Below are positions 18,765-24,423 of a DNA stretch of 25,025 nt, in pieces. Position 1 is the stretch's first letter. Every line of letters begins with the position of its first letter. The notes under the pieces are model-generated. The model searched no databases, was not told the origin of the DNA, and saw nothing but the letters and a program-made list of their open reading frames with translations. A program made the position numbers and the translations under genes. The DNA lies in IMG/VR virus record IMGVR_UViG_3300032092_000229, positions 1 to 25,025 of that record; one strand, given 5' to 3'. The DNA is from a virus.

Positions 18765-19177
18765 TCTTCGATACTCCGACAATACATACGATAGAGGCCA
18801 ACTTGCATACCATAAGCCTCAACTTCCCAAGGACTAAAGAAATATTCTTCCGAGTTAGCAGCGTACTCTTCGTATCTCTTACCATTCCACATACAATATT
18901 TGCCGTGGTCTACTAGTGCGCCAGTGGCGTACTGCTTCACATGAACCATCTCATGTGCTAGAATAGATAGAGGATCTTCGTATCCGGAATCTTCTTCTTC
19001 TTCTTTAATACCTACAATAAAATATGGAATAGCATCATCATCATGATACTCGCAATACCCGTCAATAGGCATATTAGGATATATACCTACGGCAATAATA
19101 GTAGTATCCGGAATACCCAGCTTAGCTGCATAGAACTCGGCGGCTTCCTTAAACTCATCGTTATCACAAATAATCAT
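18761..19177 (-). CDS. Zinc metallopeptidase-like protein (SprT/gluzincin type)
   Basis: 138 aa. ILAHEMVHVKQYATG holds an HExxH motif (His-Glu-Met-Val-His), and SPWEVEAYGMQVGLY about 45 residues later can supply the third ligand Glu. The N-terminal part is acidic. The fold is like that of small single-domain metallopeptidases found in phages; the substrate is unknown, and it may be cytoplasmic because there is no signal peptide. It is first in the transcript that runs on into the tRNA array. Confidence 0.75.
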   Translation of the reverse strand: MIICDNDEFKEAAEFYAAKLGIPDTTIIAVGIYPNMPIDGYCEYHDDDAIPYFIVGIKEEEEDSGYEDPLSILAHEMVHVKQYATGALVDHGKYCMWNGKRYEEYAANSEEYFFSPWEVEAYGMQVGLYRMYCRSIEE

Positions 19178-19206
19178 AAGGAAGTCCTCTCATTTTCAAG
19201 ATAATT

Positions 19207-19236
19207 GTTATACCATAGTTAGGGGGTCGCTGTCAA
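19207..19236 (-). promoter_or_regulatory. Promoter within a hairpin loop
   Basis: TTGACA (19236-19231), 18-bp spacer, TATAAC (19212-19207). Its -35 lies in the loop of the 19223-19257 hairpin. It drives the metallopeptidase, HTH gene and probably the tRNAs. Confidence 0.75.
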
Positions 19237-19257
19237 TGATTATTTTCTAGCGACCCC
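19223..19257 (-). other. Inverted repeat around the -35
   Basis: GGGGTCGCT (19257-19249) and AGCGACCCC (19231-19223), perfect 9-bp arms, 17-nt loop. No T run follows, so it is a possible RNA-stabilising 3' hairpin for the 19264 gene and/or an operator. Confidence 0.6.
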
Positions 19258-19263
19258 ATATTC

Positions 19264-19584
19264 TTAAAGCGCGGTCTTTACGACATTACGCAGTTTCACG
19301 AGATCTTCGAGAACCAGCTTGTCGAGACCCTTGAAGGTCACGTTGAGCATGGACTCAATCTCGGCGGCTACAGCGGCCTTTGATACCTTAGCTTCCTTAG
19401 TAACGGAAGGCTTCTCAGCAGAGACCTTCGGCTGGTAAGGAAGTTCCATGGAACGAACCTTAGCAACAACGCTACGGATGCTAATATCGTGCGTGGTGGC
19501 GAACTCTTGGGCCATATCATAGGTGATAACGCCCATCGACTTCAGTTCATCAAGCATCTTCTCAGTGTAGTTAATTTTAGACAT
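19264..19584 (-). CDS. Phage HTH DNA-binding protein, paralogue of 18414-18764
   Basis: 106 aa from ATG 19584 (GGGAG 8 bases upstream; ATG 19590 is too close to that site). MSKINYTEKMLDELKSMGVI, then TYDMAQEFATTHDISIRSVVAKVRSMELPYQ, is a helix-turn-helix. A Lys/Pro/Ser-rich linker leads to AAEIESMLNVTFKGLDKLVLEDLVKLRNVV, alignable with the C-terminus of the other protein. GC content appears higher than in its neighbours. Probably a phage transcription modulator (inference). Confidence 0.7.
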   Translation of the reverse strand: MSKINYTEKMLDELKSMGVITYDMAQEFATTHDISIRSVVAKVRSMELPYQPKVSAEKPSVTKEAKVSKAAVAAEIESMLNVTFKGLDKLVLEDLVKLRNVVKTAL

Positions 19585-19610
19585 TTTCATTTCTCCCTTT
19601 CGATGTAATC

Positions 19611-19639
19611 ATAATAACCGAATCACGAGGAAAGGTCAA
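19611..19639 (-). promoter_or_regulatory. Promoter of the HTH gene at 19264-19584
   Basis: TTGACC (19639-19634), 17-bp spacer, TATTAT (19616-19611). Confidence 0.75.
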
Positions 19640-19647
19640 CACTGATT

Positions 19648-19812
19648 TTAAGCGTTCCTGCCCACATACTCGCCACAGCTTGCATCCGCATCTGTACGAG
19701 GCCAATATGTCCGATCTAGCTTAGAATTAGATGGACGAGGCGCATAGCGTTGACACTGACCACCACCAACAGCGGGTGTAGGATTCCAATATTTACAAAT
19801 TTCACAAGTCAC
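19648..19812 (-). CDS. Small Cys-rich rubredoxin-like protein
   Basis: 54 aa from GTG 19812 with AAGGAG upstream. MTCEICKYWNPTPAVGGGQC, then QRYAPRPSNSKLDRTYWPRTDADASCGEY: four Cys in C..C...C...C spacing with WP...CGEY. It shares its plan with the 71-aa protein at 13637-13852. Probably binds zinc or iron; function unknown. It overlaps the preceding gene by 11 bases. Confidence 0.65.
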   Translation of the reverse strand: MTCEICKYWNPTPAVGGGQCQRYAPRPSNSKLDRTYWPRTDADASCGEYVGRNA

Positions 19813-19915
19813 TTTTTACTCTCCTTATACGTTTATAGGCCGCTCGTAGTGCCAATAAAGGCACTACGAACGACCCAGGTATTAGCAGGAAAGCTCCTAC
19901 TAATGCTGTAATCAT
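19802..19915 (-). CDS. Tiny membrane protein
   Basis: 37 aa: MITALVGAFLLIPGSFVVPL, then LALRAAYKRIRRVKSDL. One hydrophobic segment and a basic tail (positive-inside). ATGA overlap with the upstream gene. The coding sequence contains a perfect 10-bp hairpin TCGTAGTGCC-TTTATT-GGCACTACGA, unusual inside such a short gene. Confidence 0.55.
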   Translation of the reverse strand: MITALVGAFLLIPGSFVVPLLALRAAYKRIRRVKSDL

Positions 19916-20115
19916 GGTACTCGATACCACTCCAAAAGCAGTAGAATTGCATCAATATGTTGCTGAATCTGCATCTTATCATAGATTTCATTCATAGAAA
20001 ATATGCCAGGCTTATCCTTTTCCATATCTTCTTCGAACTGGAATAGAGTTTCTTTTAGTTCATTAAATACTAGATTGGAAATCTGTTCGGAGTCCATATC
20101 AATTACTACTTGCAT
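19912..20115 (-). CDS. Small hypothetical protein
   Basis: 67 aa from ATG 20115, with AAGG 8 bases upstream; the longer reading from 20223 would overlap the previous gene by about 100 bases. MQVVIDMDSEQISNLVFNEL, then KETLFQFEEDMEKDKPGIFSMNE and a helical C-terminus (QQHIDAILLLLEWYRVP). The DSEQISNLVFNELKET...D...H..AI..LL..Y pattern occurs in small phage proteins of unknown function. Confidence 0.65.
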   Translation of the reverse strand: MQVVIDMDSEQISNLVFNELKETLFQFEEDMEKDKPGIFSMNEIYDKMQIQQHIDAILLLLEWYRVP

Positions 20116-20116
20116 C

Positions 20117-20407
20117 TTAGTTACCTTCATACTTGGCTTTAAGCCGTTCATATTCATTGCGGTCACGCTCTTCCTGATAGGCAATAGCATTAGCCTGCTG
20201 AATCTCCATAACACTGAGTTCAACTTCAGTCATCGGACGATGAAAAGTAATTTCAACACCTGCACCCTCGTATCCGTCACTATAGATATTAAGACAAGAT
20301 TCCGTTGCTTCTGGGTTTTCAGCTTCCCATGCCTGAAGTGCAGCGATAGCTTCCGCGACGCTGACACCATTAATGTCTAGTTCTTCGAAACAATACTTCG
20401 TATTCAT
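20117..20407 (-). CDS. Hypothetical acidic protein
   Basis: 96 aa, ATG 20407 with GGAG upstream. MNTKYCFEELDINGVSVAEA, then IAALQAWEAENPEATESCLNIYSDGYEGAGVEITFHRPMTEVE and a charged helical tail. It appears alpha/beta with a coiled C-terminus. No family recognised. Confidence 0.65.
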   Translation of the reverse strand: MNTKYCFEELDINGVSVAEAIAALQAWEAENPEATESCLNIYSDGYEGAGVEITFHRPMTEVELSVMEIQQANAIAYQEERDRNEYERLKAKYEGN

Positions 20408-20412
20408 ATCAA

Positions 20413-20718
20413 TTACTCCTCAATACCATGTTCAGCAAGGGCTTCTGCCCAGCCTTGTTCAAACCATTCATCACGAAACTTGTCGTAAAGCTCAGTCTTA
20501 GCCTGTTCGTAGCCAGCATCCCAGCCGCTATCATAACCACTGTCAACACCGGCAGAGTAGCCGTCGTCATAGCCGTCGTCGGTATCCAATAGACCCGCTT
20601 CATAGGCATCCTGCAGGGCATTTTCCATGAGCTGCTCTACAGCATCACGCTGTTTCGTAGTAATAAAGCCGTTCTCGACCCACTGGTCAAGATTGGTTGT
20701 CACATGACTTGTAAGCAT
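20413..20718 (-). CDS. Acidic repeat protein
   Basis: 101 aa from ATG 20718 (AAGGGA upstream). The N-terminus is SHVTTNLDQWVENGFITTKQ. Residues about 45-70 carry a repeat of GY/GW plus Asp (DDGYDDGYSAGVDSGYDSGWDAGYEQA), a regular 4-residue rhythm. The C-terminal helix is rich in Trp and Glu. The repeat may form an acidic helix surface (DNA mimic-like); that is inference. Confidence 0.65.
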   Translation of the reverse strand: MLTSHVTTNLDQWVENGFITTKQRDAVEQLMENALQDAYEAGLLDTDDGYDDGYSAGVDSGYDSGWDAGYEQAKTELYDKFRDEWFEQGWAEALAEHGIEE

Positions 20719-20818
20719 TTTTATTTCCCTTCCTGCAATAGAGTTTCTTTGATTTAACAACTTTGGGTTTATTGAATTTCCACAAGTTGCGAGCGATTGG
20801 ATTACGAGTAAGAGCCAC
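20687..20818 (-). CDS. Small basic DUF7230-like protein
   Basis: 43 aa from GTG 20818, with AAGGGA 8 bases upstream. Sequence begins MALTRNPIARNLWKFNKPKV, then VKSKKLYCRKGNKNAYKSC. The NP.A....FNK..V..SKK.Y.RK pattern resembles small basic phage proteins of the DUF7230 type. It overlaps the previous gene by 17 bases and the next by 32 bases in other frames. Confidence 0.6.
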   Translation of the reverse strand: MALTRNPIARNLWKFNKPKVVKSKKLYCRKGNKNAYKSCDNQS

Positions 20819-20924
20819 CGAAGCTGTCCCTTTTCCGATCTTCTTCAATTTTACGCTTCCAGAGAAGTGCTCTCTGAAGCATAAGATACTTACGATACTC
20901 ATTCATGTCTTTAAATTGCTTCAT
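20802..20924 (-). CDS. Small basic hypothetical protein
   Basis: 40 aa: MKQFKDMNEYRKYLMLQRAL, then LWKRKIEEDRKRDSFGGSYS. ATG 20924 follows AAAGGGGA and is the first gene after the promoter at 20949-20977. Helical and basic. Confidence 0.65.
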   Translation of the reverse strand: MKQFKDMNEYRKYLMLQRALLWKRKIEEDRKRDSFGGSYS

Positions 20925-20948
20925 GGCTTTTCCCCTTTCGATTTAATA

Positions 20949-20977
20949 AATATAATCGAAATGGCAAATAGAATCAA
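20949..20977 (-). promoter_or_regulatory. Sigma70-type promoter
   Basis: TTGATT (20977-20972), 17-bp spacer, TATATT (20954-20949). Leads the operon from 20924 to 19648. Confidence 0.7.
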
Positions 20978-20986
20978 GACTTAATT

Positions 20987-21193
20987 TCACGAATTGACAA
21001 TTTCCATTCGATGGTCATTCAGTGGCTTTAGTGCTTGAGCGGCTAGACGAATGGCTTCCTTCTCAGAAGTCGAGCCTTCGATTACATTCCAAATATCTTG
21101 GTCTTCCCAACACTCGATTAGAATGTCCCAGCCCTCAAACTCATAGTGGTTTGCTGCATGAAAAATAACAGCCTCAACTAGTTGCTTGTTCAC
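20987..21193 (-). CDS. Small hypothetical protein
   Basis: 68 aa from GTG 21193 with AAGGAA upstream. MNKQLVEAVIFHAANHYEFE, then GWDILIECWEDQDIWNVIEGSTSEKEAIRLAAQALKPL. The GWD.L.E......I......SEKEAI......L pattern is seen in small phage proteins. Overlaps the upstream gene by 20 bases. Confidence 0.65.
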   Translation of the reverse strand: MNKQLVEAVIFHAANHYEFEGWDILIECWEDQDIWNVIEGSTSEKEAIRLAAQALKPLNDHRMEIVNS

Positions 21194-21311
21194 GTTCGAT
21201 TTCCTTTCGAATAGCATCATGAAGTTTCTGGAAGGTTTCCTTGTTAAAGGCCCTGTTAAGATGAGCTATAGCCTCACCATAGGTGAGAGTTTCTTTTTCA
21301 CGAATATCCAT
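21174..21311 (-). CDS. Small hypothetical protein
   Basis: 45 aa: MDIREKETLTYGEAIAHLNR, then AFNKETFQKLHDAIRKEIEREQATS. Helical. TAATG junction at 21311 with the upstream membrane-protein gene. Confidence 0.6.
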   Translation of the reverse strand: MDIREKETLTYGEAIAHLNRAFNKETFQKLHDAIRKEIEREQATS

Positions 21312-21478
21312 TATACGAGTTCCTCTACAATTCCTAGAATTTCTGCACCAATTAGGAGGCAGCCAGCTCCGACTACGTTACCTACCACTAGAAATGCGCC
21401 TGCTGCAATGCGTAGACCACTCTTAGCCAGCGAGACATAGAAGTGTCCACGGCTAGTATCTTTAGGTTGAATATCCAT
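21311..21478 (-). CDS. Small membrane protein
   Basis: 55 aa: MDIQPKDTSRGHFYVSLAKS, then a hydrophobic stretch GLRIAAGAFLVVGNVVGAGC and LLIGAEILGIVEELV. One long or two short glycine-rich membrane segments. TAATG junctions on both sides. Confidence 0.6.
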   Translation of the reverse strand: MDIQPKDTSRGHFYVSLAKSGLRIAAGAFLVVGNVVGAGCLLIGAEILGIVEELV

Positions 21479-21603
21479 TAGTTGAACTGCTTGCTAAGAT
21501 GCTGCATTACACCGAACCAGAACTTCTTGAACTCAGGATTCTTGGCACGACGATAGGCTTGGTAGGCATTATACCAACGATACTCTGGTGATTGAATGAA
21601 CAC
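21478..21603 (-). CDS. Small hypothetical protein
   Basis: 41 aa from GTG 21603 with AAGGAG upstream: MFIQSPEYRWYNAYQAYRRA, then KNPEFKKFWFGVMQHLSKQFN. Aromatic and basic. First gene after the promoter embedded in the terminator at 21631-21662. Confidence 0.6.
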   Translation of the reverse strand: MFIQSPEYRWYNAYQAYRRAKNPEFKKFWFGVMQHLSKQFN

Positions 21604-21623
21604 TGTTTTTCTCCTTATGCTTC

Positions 21624-21652
21624 ATAATACAAAAAATGGCCCCTGAAGTCAA
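21624..21652 (-). promoter_or_regulatory. Promoter whose -35 lies in a terminator loop
   Basis: TTGACT (21652-21647), 17-bp spacer, TATTAT (21629-21624). Confidence 0.82.
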
Positions 21653-21662
21653 GGGCCATTTT
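21631..21662 (-). terminator. Rho-independent terminator with promoter in its loop
   Basis: AAAATGGCCC-TTGACTTCAG-GGGCCATTTT followed by further T, perfect 10-bp stem. Its loop is the -35 hexamer of the next operon. Confidence 0.88.
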
Positions 21663-21826
21663 CATGAATCTATAAAATATATTAAAGGCCATAGTAGCAC
21701 TGAAACAAAACCGCCAGTAATTTTTACAAACGGACTATACTCTTCCCAGTACCATGAGTCTACTAGAACATCCATCATTATGTATGTTCCAGTAGCTACA
21801 TAGATAATTAAAAACCAACTAATCAC
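21662..21826 (-). CDS. Small two-helix membrane protein
   Basis: 54 aa from GTG 21826 (GTGA overlap): MISWFLIIYVATGTYIMMDV, then LVDSWYWEEYSPFVKITGGF and VSVLLWPLIYFIDS. Two hydrophobic segments around an acidic loop. Last gene before the terminator. Confidence 0.6.
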   Translation of the reverse strand: MISWFLIIYVATGTYIMMDVLVDSWYWEEYSPFVKITGGFVSVLLWPLIYFIDS

Positions 21827-22092
21827 AGGGCTTTGATTGCCTGTAGTAGATTAGTCACTCCTTTTTCAGTGAGGTGTCCCTCAACGTCGTTAGTGATTTC
21901 AGTATCATAGTAAAGATCCCAACTATCACCATCGACCTTCACGACTGCAAGTTCATACAGTTCATCATCAGCGCCATAGCTTCCATAACCTTTAATTACA
22001 GAAGCACCATAGCCATTGTCGAAGAAGACCATAGCTTGAACACCTGGAAGGCCCGAATTACGAGGCCCAAATTCTAGATCATCAAAAGTCAT
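21823..22092 (-). CDS. Hypothetical protein
   Basis: 89 aa: MTFDDLEFGPRNSGLPGVQA, then MVFFDNGYGASVIKGYGSYGADDELYELAVVKVDGDSWDLYYDTEITNDVEGHLTEKGVTNLL. The F.DNGYG.SV..G..SYG.....YE.AV pattern is familiar from phage proteins of unknown function. TAATG junction upstream. Confidence 0.7.
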   Translation of the reverse strand: MTFDDLEFGPRNSGLPGVQAMVFFDNGYGASVIKGYGSYGADDELYELAVVKVDGDSWDLYYDTEITNDVEGHLTEKGVTNLLQAIKAL

Positions 22093-22253
22093 TAGTTATA
22101 GTTCCTTTCACGGGTAATAAATTTTTCTAAGTTGAGAAACAGAAAGTTACTCAACGACTGATAGTCATCTTCTTCATCAAGTTGAGCCCGCATTTCATTT
22201 ACTAGAAAGTCATGCAGTTCAAAGGTTAAATTGTCAACATCATCTGGAGACAT
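22092..22253 (-). CDS. Small acidic hypothetical protein
   Basis: 53 aa: MSPDDVDNLTFELHDFLVNE, then MRAQLDEEDDYQSLSNFLFLNLEKF. Helical, acidic. ATG 22253 lies within the end of the upstream gene (14-base overlap), with only a weak ribosome-binding site. Confidence 0.55.
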   Translation of the reverse strand: MSPDDVDNLTFELHDFLVNEMRAQLDEEDDYQSLSNFLFLNLEKFITRERNYN

Positions 22254-22431
22254 AGAAATGATCCGCTAAGTCAGAGAGAAAGGTGTAACGATCGTAGCCC
22301 TCTAGACGAACACTTGAATTATGCCCGTTTAGATTGCACTCTGCATTAGACAGATAGCTTTTCTCAGCGAACGCATCAAAGAGTGCCTTCGCGTCCTGTG
22401 GTGAAAGATTATCAAAATAAATATTAAGCAC
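22240..22431 (-). CDS. Small hypothetical protein
   Basis: 63 aa: MLNIYFDNLSPQDAKALFDA, then FAEKSYLSNAECNLNGHNSSVRLEGYDRYTFLSDLADHFY. Probably alpha/beta. Overlaps the upstream gene by 8 bases. No family recognised. Confidence 0.6.
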   Translation of the reverse strand: MLNIYFDNLSPQDAKALFDAFAEKSYLSNAECNLNGHNSSVRLEGYDRYTFLSDLADHFYVSR

Positions 22432-22627
22432 GGTATTCCATCTCCATATCTTCTGCCCACTGTTGGGCTTCTACTTCAGCTTCTTCACGAGTCGGATGAG
22501 TGCGAAAACTGCGCTCATATGGCTCCCAGAAGGGGCCGATATCTTCTTCTTCCTCATTAAGCCATACATGGACTCCGAAGAAGCCATTCATGCCTTCCAT
22601 AACAGTAATAAAATGCTTATCGGTCAT
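22424..22627 (-). CDS. Small acidic hypothetical protein
   Basis: 67 aa: MTDKHFITVMEGMNGFFGVH, then VWLNEEEEDIGPFWEPYERSFRTHPTREEAEVEAQQWAEDMEMEY. The beta-rich start followed by REEAE.EA..WA resembles small phage proteins of the form ...Y....EA...A..wA.. . Function unknown. Confidence 0.65.
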   Translation of the reverse strand: MTDKHFITVMEGMNGFFGVHVWLNEEEEDIGPFWEPYERSFRTHPTREEAEVEAQQWAEDMEMEYRA

Positions 22628-22793
22628 TTCGAACTCCTACTCGACGGCCAAGTGCAGGAATTGCAAGTGGCAATGCTAAAATCAGCATAAAGATGCCTTG
22701 AATAGTACTCCAGCTTAGGCAGGGTACTGCGAACCAGTTGATGATACACGCAATGACGAAGCCAATGCTAGTATATATAGACCATTTAATCAC
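22617..22793 (-). CDS. Small two-helix membrane protein
   Basis: 58 aa from GTG 22793 (GGAGGT upstream, GTGA overlap): MIKWSIYTSIGFVIACIINW, then FAVPCLSWSTIQGIFMLILALPLAIPALGRRVG. Two membrane segments and a basic end. Confidence 0.6.
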   Translation of the reverse strand: MIKWSIYTSIGFVIACIINWFAVPCLSWSTIQGIFMLILALPLAIPALGRRVGVRNDR

Positions 22794-23008
22794 ATTGTAC
22801 CTCCACTTCGTTCCTGCTGACGCATTGTGCGTTCCCAACTATATTCGGTAGCAATCTCGTTCATCTTCTTGAGTTCACGAGACTTCATACGATACCGAGC
22901 CATGAGTTCCATGTAGCGAAGTGCGAGAGAGTCACGACTAGCGTTCTCTACCCACTCAACTAGATCATGGTCATCATAAACTCGGTCTAGCATATCATCA
23001 AATGTCAT
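22790..23008 (-). CDS. Hypothetical helical protein
   Basis: 72 aa from ATG 23008, with AAGGAG upstream; the longer reading from 23071 crosses the promoter. MTFDDMLDRVYDDHDLVEWV, then ENASRDSLALRYMELMARYRMKSRELKKMNEIATEYSWERTMRQ. Charged, mostly helical. Confidence 0.65.
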   Translation of the reverse strand: MTFDDMLDRVYDDHDLVEWVENASRDSLALRYMELMARYRMKSRELKKMNEIATEYSWERTMRQQERSGGTM

Positions 23009-23029
23009 AGTTTGTCTCCTTATGCAATG

Positions 23030-23058
23030 ATAATAGCGGATTGACACGAAGATGTCAA
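23030..23058 (-). promoter_or_regulatory. Sigma70-type promoter
   Basis: TTGACA (23058-23053), 17-bp spacer, TATTAT (23035-23030). The TGA stop of the upstream gene (23057-23055) lies in the -35. Drives 23008 to 21662. Confidence 0.85.
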
Positions 23059-23234
23059 GGTTGATATTCAACTATCTCGACTTCTTCCTCGTTACCATCA
23101 ATTACCCAGACCTGTCTATAGGCTTCCGCCTTCTCTCTAGAGTCAGTAGTCCATACACGCATTTCATCAACCGGCCCCTCACTTACGTAGACCCAGCTAT
23201 TGTCTGGTAAATATACCTTAATTGCATACTTCAT
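23055..23234 (-). CDS. Small hypothetical protein
   Basis: 59 aa: MKYAIKVYLPDNSWVYVSEG, then PVDEMRVWTTDSREKAEAYRQVWVIDGNEEEVEIVEYQP. Beta-rich start then a DSREKAEAYRQ helix, a plan common in small phage proteins. ATGA overlap upstream. Confidence 0.65.
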   Translation of the reverse strand: MKYAIKVYLPDNSWVYVSEGPVDEMRVWTTDSREKAEAYRQVWVIDGNEEEVEIVEYQP

Positions 23235-23455
23235 AATTGTTCCTTTTCTTCGCGCAGAGTAATTCTATCATCCTCTACAACCCAGACTAGTGCTGTTCCT
23301 TCTGCCCAGCCCATTCGCTCCATGAGTTCGTCAGATAGTTCTATATATAACTCTCCGTCTTCTGTCTCTTTGACTATACTGGTGGTTCTATCTCGGGAGA
23401 ATTCACTATAATAATGAAAGTACGCCGTTGATTCATCTTGTATCCTGTCATTCAT
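23231..23455 (-). CDS. AbrB/SpoVT-like domain protein
   Basis: 74 aa from ATG 23455 (23464 is an in-frame alternative). The C-terminal half GELYIELSDELMERMGWAEGTALVWVVEDDRITLREE follows the swapped-hairpin AbrB pattern (l.Ls.elmE.mGW.eGt.l.w.ved..i.l). The N-terminal part is charged. It is similar in plan to the 48-aa protein at 4520-4666. It may be a small DNA-binding regulator (inference). Confidence 0.65.
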   Translation of the reverse strand: MNDRIQDESTAYFHYYSEFSRDRTTSIVKETEDGELYIELSDELMERMGWAEGTALVWVVEDDRITLREEKEQL

Positions 23456-23645
23456 TATGCTCAAGTTCCCTTAGAACATTTATTAGATAATTAAGTTCTT
23501 TTATACTCATAGTACTTACTTCTACACTAGTACTGTAGAGTCCTACTGTGACTTCGCGATAACGCCATAGTTTATTCTCTTGAATAACGGCCTGTACAGC
23601 TCTTAGAAAGTCATCATTTACTGATTCAATTTTCAGGGTATACAT
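23448..23645 (-). CDS. Small hypothetical protein
   Basis: 65 aa: MYTLKIESVNDDFLRAVQAV, then IQENKLWRYREVTVGLYSTSVEVSTMSIKELNYLINVLREL. Alpha/beta. ATG 23645 with AAGGAA upstream, overlapping the pentapeptide gene by 20 bases. Confidence 0.65.
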   Translation of the reverse strand: MYTLKIESVNDDFLRAVQAVIQENKLWRYREVTVGLYSTSVEVSTMSIKELNYLINVLRELEHNE

Positions 23646-24222
23646 ATAATTTCCTTGCTACTAACATATCAAATATCCACTTCTTATTCTGCTTCCAGAA
23701 GCGGCGAGCGCGAAGCCCTTCCATTCTAGCACTATACTGCTCTTCTGTAGTATAAAACCAATCCATAGTATTGAACTCACACCCGACGTGCATATAGCCA
23801 TTGTCTAGTGCTACAATAGGATACTCTATCCCATCTATGATTATAGGAGCACTATGGATTATAGTGCCATTCCAGCTCACAGAGTCGAAGTCCGTGCCAG
23901 GAAAGTCTACAGTTGACAGCATCGCGTCACGCATCGTGCATAGAGTAATCTCACAGTTTTTGAACTGCGACCTAAAGATGTAGGCTTCATTGAAGCTACA
24001 CTCTATAAAACGACAGTGCTCGAACCGCACGCCAGTTAGATACGCCATATCAAGGTCGCACCTAAAGAAGTCGCAACCGACAAAGATCGCGCCTAGGAAG
24101 TCTGCTTTCGTGAAGCCGCAGTCCTCAAACTCGCAATCTTTAAATTCAGACTGTGTAAAGTCTCTGTAGGCAAAGGGCCTATTGAAGTAATTCTCGTTAG
24201 ATATTTCTGCATCTTTAAACAT
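23626..24222 (-). CDS. Pentapeptide-repeat protein
   Basis: 198 aa from ATG 24222; the ORF extends to 24258 but that crosses the promoter. Residues about 25-110 are pentapeptide repeats of the (A/C)xFxx type (CEFEDCGFTKADFLGAIFVG, CDFFRCDLDMAYLTGVRF), which fold as a right-handed quadrilateral beta-helix. The C-terminal IIIDGIEYPIVALDNGYMHVGCEFNTMDWFY...WKQNKKWIFDMLV resembles tails of other phage pentapeptide proteins. Some family members mimic DNA and block gyrase; that role is not shown here. The ATG is 7 bases past the -10, with no ribosome-binding site. Confidence 0.85.
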   Translation of the reverse strand: MFKDAEISNENYFNRPFAYRDFTQSEFKDCEFEDCGFTKADFLGAIFVGCDFFRCDLDMAYLTGVRFEHCRFIECSFNEAYIFRSQFKNCEITLCTMRDAMLSTVDFPGTDFDSVSWNGTIIHSAPIIIDGIEYPIVALDNGYMHVGCEFNTMDWFYTTEEQYSARMEGLRARRFWKQNKKWIFDMLVARKLYVYPEN

Positions 24223-24229
24223 AGTTGAC

Positions 24230-24258
24230 ACTATACTACACAAACGAGCTAAAGTCAA
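24230..24258 (-). promoter_or_regulatory. Promoter giving a leaderless mRNA
   Basis: TTGACT (24258-24253), 17-bp spacer, TATAGT (24235-24230), 7 bases, ATG 24222. Back to back with the plus-strand promoter at 24275. Confidence 0.8.
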
Positions 24259-24274
24259 GACATAAATTTAGCAC

Positions 24275-24303
24275 TTGACTTCAAGCCCAGGCCGTGCTAT
24301 ACA
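24275..24303 (+). promoter_or_regulatory. Sigma70-type promoter for non-coding RNA
   Basis: TTGACT (24275-24280), 17-bp spacer, TATACA (24298-24303). No ORF follows. Confidence 0.75.
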
Positions 24304-24309
24304 GAGTTC

Positions 24310-24388
24310 ATCACAGCCCAACCAGGGAAACGAAGTTTCCAAACGCTAGGACACAATAAGTTTAAACCATACCTTAGAAAAATAACTC
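24310..24388 (+). ncRNA. Leader or short RNA from the first plus-strand promoter
   Basis: About 80 bases without ORF, containing the hairpin GGAAAC-GAA-GTTTCC (24326-24340). No terminator before the next promoter, so it may read through into the 590-nt RNA. Confidence 0.45.
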
Positions 24389-24417
24389 TTGACTTTTCGC
24401 AAAACCTATGATATTAT
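24389..24417 (+). promoter_or_regulatory. Promoter of the 590-nt RNA
   Basis: TTGACT (24389-24394), 17-bp spacer, TATTAT (24412-24417); start near 24424. Confidence 0.83.
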
Positions 24418-24423
24418 ACTAAC

